From contig CAVVVP010000003.1 in NCBI GenBank assembly GCA_963751695.1, positions 124,001 through 188,000 of the forward strand: a stretch of 64,000 nucleotides of DNA, in the 5' to 3' direction. How positions within the stretch are numbered: the stretch's first letter is position 1; the number at the start of each line of letters is the position of its first letter. The DNA is from SZUA-22 sp963751695 (GTDB lineage Bacteria > Bacteroidota > Ignavibacteria > Ignavibacteriales > Melioribacteraceae). A program made the position numbers and the translations under genes. Shown in pieces: positions 60,534 to 64,000 of the stretch. The notes under the pieces were generated by a model. It searched no databases, was not told the DNA's origin, and saw only the letters and a list, made by a program, of their open reading frames with translations.

Positions 60534-61550
60534 TTAGTTATTTGGACCTAAGTTCAGAGAAGAAACATCCATTAAGTATGGTGATAATCTTCGCACACCT
60601 TTTTCTTCATCTCTGTTTGAGGAAAAGGTTAATAATTTACCATCAGGCGATAAAACTGGGAATCCATCAAATGCATCATTATATGTCAATCTTGTTTGTT
60701 CTCCAGTTTTTGTGCTCATAAGATATACTTCAAAATTATGAGGAGGTAAAACTTTAACGAAGACAAAATGCTCTCCATCTGGAGCAGGGTGAGGTGCCCA
60801 ATTTGTTCCATCTTCCTCTGTTATTTGTTTGGTATTTGAACCATCAGACTTAATCGTAAAAATGGTCATTGGCATTCCCCTCTGACCTTGATCGGTTATT
60901 TTCCATGCACGATAAAGAATTGTTTCATTATCAATGAAGAAGGAACCACCCTCTTGCCACTGATTGGTAAATGTGATTTGGTGATCATTGGAACCATCAG
61001 TATTCATAACCCAGAGATCAAGTTTACCATCAATTTGACGCGTATATAAAATCTTATTGCCATCAGGTGACACAGAAACTTCTGCATCGTAATACTCATT
61101 GTTTGTTATACGTTGGATATTATCGCCATCAAGATCACTAACATAAAGTTCTGCACCCTGAGGATAATTTTCCGGTTTAGACCACTCTCCACGAGGCATA
61201 TCTAAATTATCTCGTGTTGATGTCCATATTATTTTCTTTCCATCTGGAAAGTAAAACGAGCACGCATCTTCACCAATATCATTGATCTTCTTAATATCTG
61301 TTCCATCAATTTTAAGCGTATAGACGTAATGAACGGTATCGTCTCCGAATTGAGCATTACCAATTAAGGATTTGCCATCAGGAGAAAAATAAAACTCAGC
61401 TCCATTTATTACATTTGGAATCTTCCAAGATTTCAATTCCTTTTCTTCTCCATTAACTTCTTTGGCAGGCTCTGTTTTCGAGCAACCCAGTATAAAAATC
61501 AGTAGAAGAATTATTATTACTTGCATTACTATTTTAATATTAACTTTCAT
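60534..61550 (-). CDS. TolB-like beta-propeller lipoprotein
   Basis: The 338-residue protein has a lipobox LIFILGC (Cys about 23) and then repeated PD40/WD40-like blades: GAEFYFSPDGKSLIG, ACSFYFPDGKKIIW, DAEVSVSPDGNKILY, WAPHPAPDGEHFVFV and GFPVLSPDGKLLTFSSNRDEEKG. This is the TolB/DPP-IV-like propeller used for protein interaction or as a non-catalytic scaffold. It lies 36 bases before the M1-M28-PDZ gene and probably shares its transcript, so the two may act together on peptides in the envelope. Confidence 0.85.
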   Translation of the reverse strand: MKVNIKIVMQVIIILLLIFILGCSKTEPAKEVNGEEKELKSWKIPNVINGAEFYFSPDGKSLIGNAQFGDDTVHYVYTLKIDGTDIKKINDIGEDACSFYFPDGKKIIWTSTRDNLDMPRGEWSKPENYPQGAELYVSDLDGDNIQRITNNEYYDAEVSVSPDGNKILYTRQIDGKLDLWVMNTDGSNDHQITFTNQWQEGGSFFIDNETILYRAWKITDQGQRGMPMTIFTIKSDGSNTKQITEEDGTNWAPHPAPDGEHFVFVKVLPPHNFEVYLMSTKTGEQTRLTYNDAFDGFPVLSPDGKLLTFSSNRDEEKGVRRLSPYLMDVSSLNLGPNN

Positions 61551-61582
61551 TAATTTAATACTCCCTTAATGTATAATTCAAT

Positions 61583-62614
61583 TTATGTTATTTTAATCTT
61601 AATTCGATAGAAAATTGTGAAACATTCCCGAGGTCTTTTAAATTCAATGAATGCATAATCAAAAACAAAGTCTTGATTACCAATAGGAATGTTAACTCCT
61701 GCACCAAAAGCCCATTTTTCGGTGTCGTAATTTAATTTGTATCCAGCTCTTACAAATACTGTCTCAGTCCAAGAATATTCGGCCCCGAAATTATATCTTT
61801 CATTATTATCGTTAAGATGTGTTCCTTCTGCGGCAAATGTAAAGCGACTTTTATCAGAAGCTATGATAGGGTCATCTCCCCCAATAAAATCCAATGAGAG
61901 TCCAACTCTAAAAATTAGGGGAAGTGGATATTCTTGAGTAGCAAGTCTCGCATCAGTATTATAGTTTCCACTCACAGAAGTATTAATATCCGCAATTGTG
62001 ATTAGGTCACGGCCATCCAACTTCATTGATCCTCCAAAATTAGAAATTGCCATACCAATAATGAGGTTGTGAAAACCTGTTCTTAAGTAAGATCCAAGAT
62101 CAAGTGTTAGTGAGGATGCTTGTTCATTGTAAAGGCTCTGCATAATATATTTAGCAGAAATACCCACTAAAAATCGATCGCTTATTTTTCGCGCATAGGA
62201 TAAGCCTAATGCAAGATCTCTAACATCGTAAAATATTCCTGTTCCATCTGGATTTGCTACAGTTGTTACTTCCTGCTCACCCGTATTCAGTGTTGTTGCT
62301 TGTATTGCTATATAGTCAGCATCAGATACAGGAACGACAACTCCAGCAAAATCGTGTTTGATATCAGCAAACCATTGTGAGTGTGTAAAACCAATTGATA
62401 CACCTTTCATATTCGCTATACCAGCAGGGTTCCAGTAGATCGTACTCACATCATTTGCAATAGATGTAAAAGTTCCGCCCATACCCATTGCTCTGGCGCC
62501 AACACCAATTTTTAGAAATTGTGCTGAAGTGGTTCCAACCTTAGAAAAGCCGCCAGCAAATATTAAACTTGGAATAAGCAAAACGACAACTATATGTGAT
62601 ATTTTCTTCATCAT
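61583..62614 (-). CDS. porV: PorV/PorQ-family outer-membrane protein (C-terminus frame-shifted)
   Basis: The 343-residue beta-barrel of the PorV family (FadL-like) shuttles T9SS cargo from the translocon to the attachment complex. Features are a signal peptide, the family start GTTSAQFLKIGVGARAMGMGG with DVSTIYWNPAGIA, and IGFTHSQWFADIKHDF. The last residues in this frame (KRPRECFTIFYRIKIKIT) are not barrel-like. Dropping one A of the A4 run at 61636-61639 gives FKDLGNVSQFSIELRLK and a stop at 61588, the expected final strand. The gene therefore probably carries a one-base error near its end. It sits directly after a T9SS-type C-terminal-domain protein gene, which fits its role. Confidence 0.88.
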   Translation of the reverse strand: MMKKISHIVVVLLIPSLIFAGGFSKVGTTSAQFLKIGVGARAMGMGGTFTSIANDVSTIYWNPAGIANMKGVSIGFTHSQWFADIKHDFAGVVVPVSDADYIAIQATTLNTGEQEVTTVANPDGTGIFYDVRDLALGLSYARKISDRFLVGISAKYIMQSLYNEQASSLTLDLGSYLRTGFHNLIIGMAISNFGGSMKLDGRDLITIADINTSVSGNYNTDARLATQEYPLPLIFRVGLSLDFIGGDDPIIASDKSRFTFAAEGTHLNDNNERYNFGAEYSWTETVFVRAGYKLNYDTEKWAFGAGVNIPIGNQDFVFDYAFIEFKRPRECFTIFYRIKIKIT

Positions 62615-62640
62615 GTTTTTACGGTTAAGATTACCTTCAA

Positions 62641-64000
62641 CTATTTTATCACTAAGAATTTTCCAACACTTTGCTCCCCATCTGGAAGCTTAACAACAAA
62701 TACATATAGCCCGTAAGCAATATATTGGTCATTGTAAGTTCTCATGTCCCAGAAATCAAACCCACGACTGTCGTTATGATATATTTCATCAATAAAATCA
62801 CCCGCAATGTTGTAAATAGATATTTTACATTCATTTGGCAGGTTATTGAACATTAATCTTTTTCCGAATTGAGAAGTTTCAAATTCGTTTGAAACAATAT
62901 AAGGATCAGGTACCGCGCGGATTTTGGATAAATCTGTATTTAAATTATCCGTATACTCAACTTCTTTTGTCGAAAATTCATATCGAACTTCTTTTCTGAA
63001 TGGTTTATAAGTTTTTATAGTAAATTGATCACCATTCGAAGGTGGAACAGCAATTTGGTTTACAGTATCTGCATTAGAATTAATGTAAGTGTTTGGTTGA
63101 TGATTAGTATGCAAAAGTAAACCCGTTATTACAGTATCTCCTGAAACAGGATCTATATCTATTTTCTCAAAATTTAACATGTCTGGATATCTTTCATAGA
63201 ATCCAGGACTGCCTGGTGAATATGCATTACCCCCAGGTTCAAGATCCCATCCAAGTTGGCTATAGTAATTTATCCTATATTCTTCCCACGGTGCTGTTAC
63301 TGCAAATTCAACTAGCAATGTGTTTTCTGTAATATCAATTGGGTTTGCTGGATCAGTTATCACTTCTACTTTAATGGGCAAATGATAGGAAAGACTATCC
63401 CAGAGTATGCTTGTGAAGTAATCATATAAATTTACATCAACACCATTTATTTCATCGATTGTTATGAGGAAATCATCAACAGTATAAATGTCTTCTTGCA
63501 CAGTTTGGGGATCTCCGATATATTTATCTGCTGGTTTGGTATCCCAATGAAATGTTGAAGTATCACCACTGACATATGTCCAACCAATTAATTCAACACC
63601 AGAAGGAGTATTAAATACTGTAATTCTAAAACCATCTGTAATTGGAAGATTATCCTTCGATTCATTTGAGAAAAGATGATGATCAAGTATAATAGTAGTA
63701 TCACTTGTTTCGGCATCAATACGGTATAGATTGAAACCAAGGACATAATTAGTGTCGCTGCCAACAATTTCCAAAGTTGAATCAACAAAAGTGACAAGGT
63801 AATCATCACCGGTTATAGAATCTGGTTCAACTATATCAATGTTTACTATACCTTGGCATATTCCTCCAATCGGTGGAAACGAACCTTCCGGAGTTAAGTC
63901 TGGGCTGTAATCTGGAGGAATGTAATTTTGAGGATAAACCCCCGGTGTAACAGAAACAGTATGACTCTCAATCAGAGAACTTCCAAGCGGAGATTGGTAT
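62641..64000 (-). CDS. large secreted protein with T9SS-type C-terminal domain (partial, start outside window)
   Basis: The frame is open to the window edge, giving at least 453 residues; the ORF has no convincing start inside the window. The visible part is beta-rich and acidic, with repeated Ig/FN3-like blocks (VLGFNLYRIDAETSDTTI, GFRITVFNTPSGVELIGWTY). The last ~95 residues begin KIRAVPDPYIVSNEFE, continue ECKISIYNIAGDFIDEIY and end GEQSVGKFLVIK. This is a FlgD-like/T9SS C-terminal domain, so the protein is probably exported to the cell surface. It is 26 bases upstream of porV on the same strand. No catalytic motif is visible in this portion. Confidence 0.78.
   Translation of the reverse strand, partial: YQSPLGSSLIESHTVSVTPGVYPQNYIPPDYSPDLTPEGSFPPIGGICQGIVNIDIVEPDSITGDDYLVTFVDSTLEIVGSDTNYVLGFNLYRIDAETSDTTIILDHHLFSNESKDNLPITDGFRITVFNTPSGVELIGWTYVSGDTSTFHWDTKPADKYIGDPQTVQEDIYTVDDFLITIDEINGVDVNLYDYFTSILWDSLSYHLPIKVEVITDPANPIDITENTLLVEFAVTAPWEEYRINYYSQLGWDLEPGGNAYSPGSPGFYERYPDMLNFEKIDIDPVSGDTVITGLLLHTNHQPNTYINSNADTVNQIAVPPSNGDQFTIKTYKPFRKEVRYEFSTKEVEYTDNLNTDLSKIRAVPDPYIVSNEFETSQFGKRLMFNNLPNECKISIYNIAGDFIDEIYHNDSRGFDFWDMRTYNDQYIAYGLYVFVVKLPDGEQSVGKFLVIK

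Overview
The window looks like a chromosomal segment of an AT-rich, Gram-negative, didermic bacterium of the Bacteroidota/Chlorobiota/Ignavibacteriota assemblage, most likely Ignavibacteria-like. The evidence is a textbook type IX secretion (T9SS) C-terminal sorting domain with the YPNPFNPST motif on a secreted amylase, a PorV-family outer-membrane protein, DUF3078, DUF6132, YfhO and GHL10 families, and candidate promoters of the TTG-N20-TAnnTTTR type. I see no rRNA, tRNA, CRISPR array, insertion sequence, integrase or phage gene. Gene density is high, operons are tight, and no gene-free stretch exceeds 300 bases once damaged gene ends are restored.

Layout. 1-9.9 kb (minus) is an envelope-polysaccharide operon: a DPM1-like GT2, two GT4 glycosyltransferases, WecB epimerase, a YfhO membrane protein, another GT4, a SAM methyltransferase and a Wzx-like flippase that runs off the left edge. 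10-14.2 kb (plus) holds a small Cys-rich membrane protein, a DUF3078 protein and UvrA. 14.2-19.8 kb (minus) holds a GHL10 glycosidase-like protein, AroB, AroK and a PpiD-type foldase. 20-24.6 kb (plus) holds a split DUF748/AsmA-like gene and an M3 peptidase lipoprotein, facing ArgF (minus). 25.9-30.7 kb (plus) is an operon of BamD, an acyl-CoA thioesterase, a secreted metalloprotease, CcmA, CcmB and a small membrane protein, facing an HU protein with a Lys/Ala repeat tail. 31.4-36.6 kb (plus) holds an outer-membrane barrel protein and a split T9SS-secreted GH13 amylase. 36.6-45.4 kb (minus) holds an RNA methyltransferase, a roughly 1100-residue coiled-coil protein, RmlA, a secreted unknown, TrkH and TrkA. 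45.5-48.5 kb (plus) holds a CBM48-esterase and a second GH13 enzyme. 48.5-57 kb mixes IspH, PepSY-TM, DUF4920, LD-carboxypeptidase, PriA, a TlpA/DUF1858/DUF6132 thiol cluster, an unknown protein and an XRE-membrane protein. 57.1-64 kb (minus) is a secretion-linked operon: a T9SS-type C-terminal-domain protein (partial), PorV, a TolB-like lipoprotein and an M1-M28-PDZ peptidase fusion.

The most striking observation is that seven genes are each broken by what looks like a single-base indel (flippase, DUF748, argF, HU, amylase, rmlA, porV). In every case the other frame continues the same family. Several of these genes are housekeeping genes, so base-level assembly error is the leading explanation. 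The flippase break is a partial exception: it sits on a correctly phased UUUAAAC slippery heptamer and could be programmed. I found no clearly new multi-gene system. The candidates that most deserve a second look are the slippery-site flippase, the HU tail repeats, the giant coiled-coil protein, the M1-M28-PDZ fusion and the glucan-processing genes.
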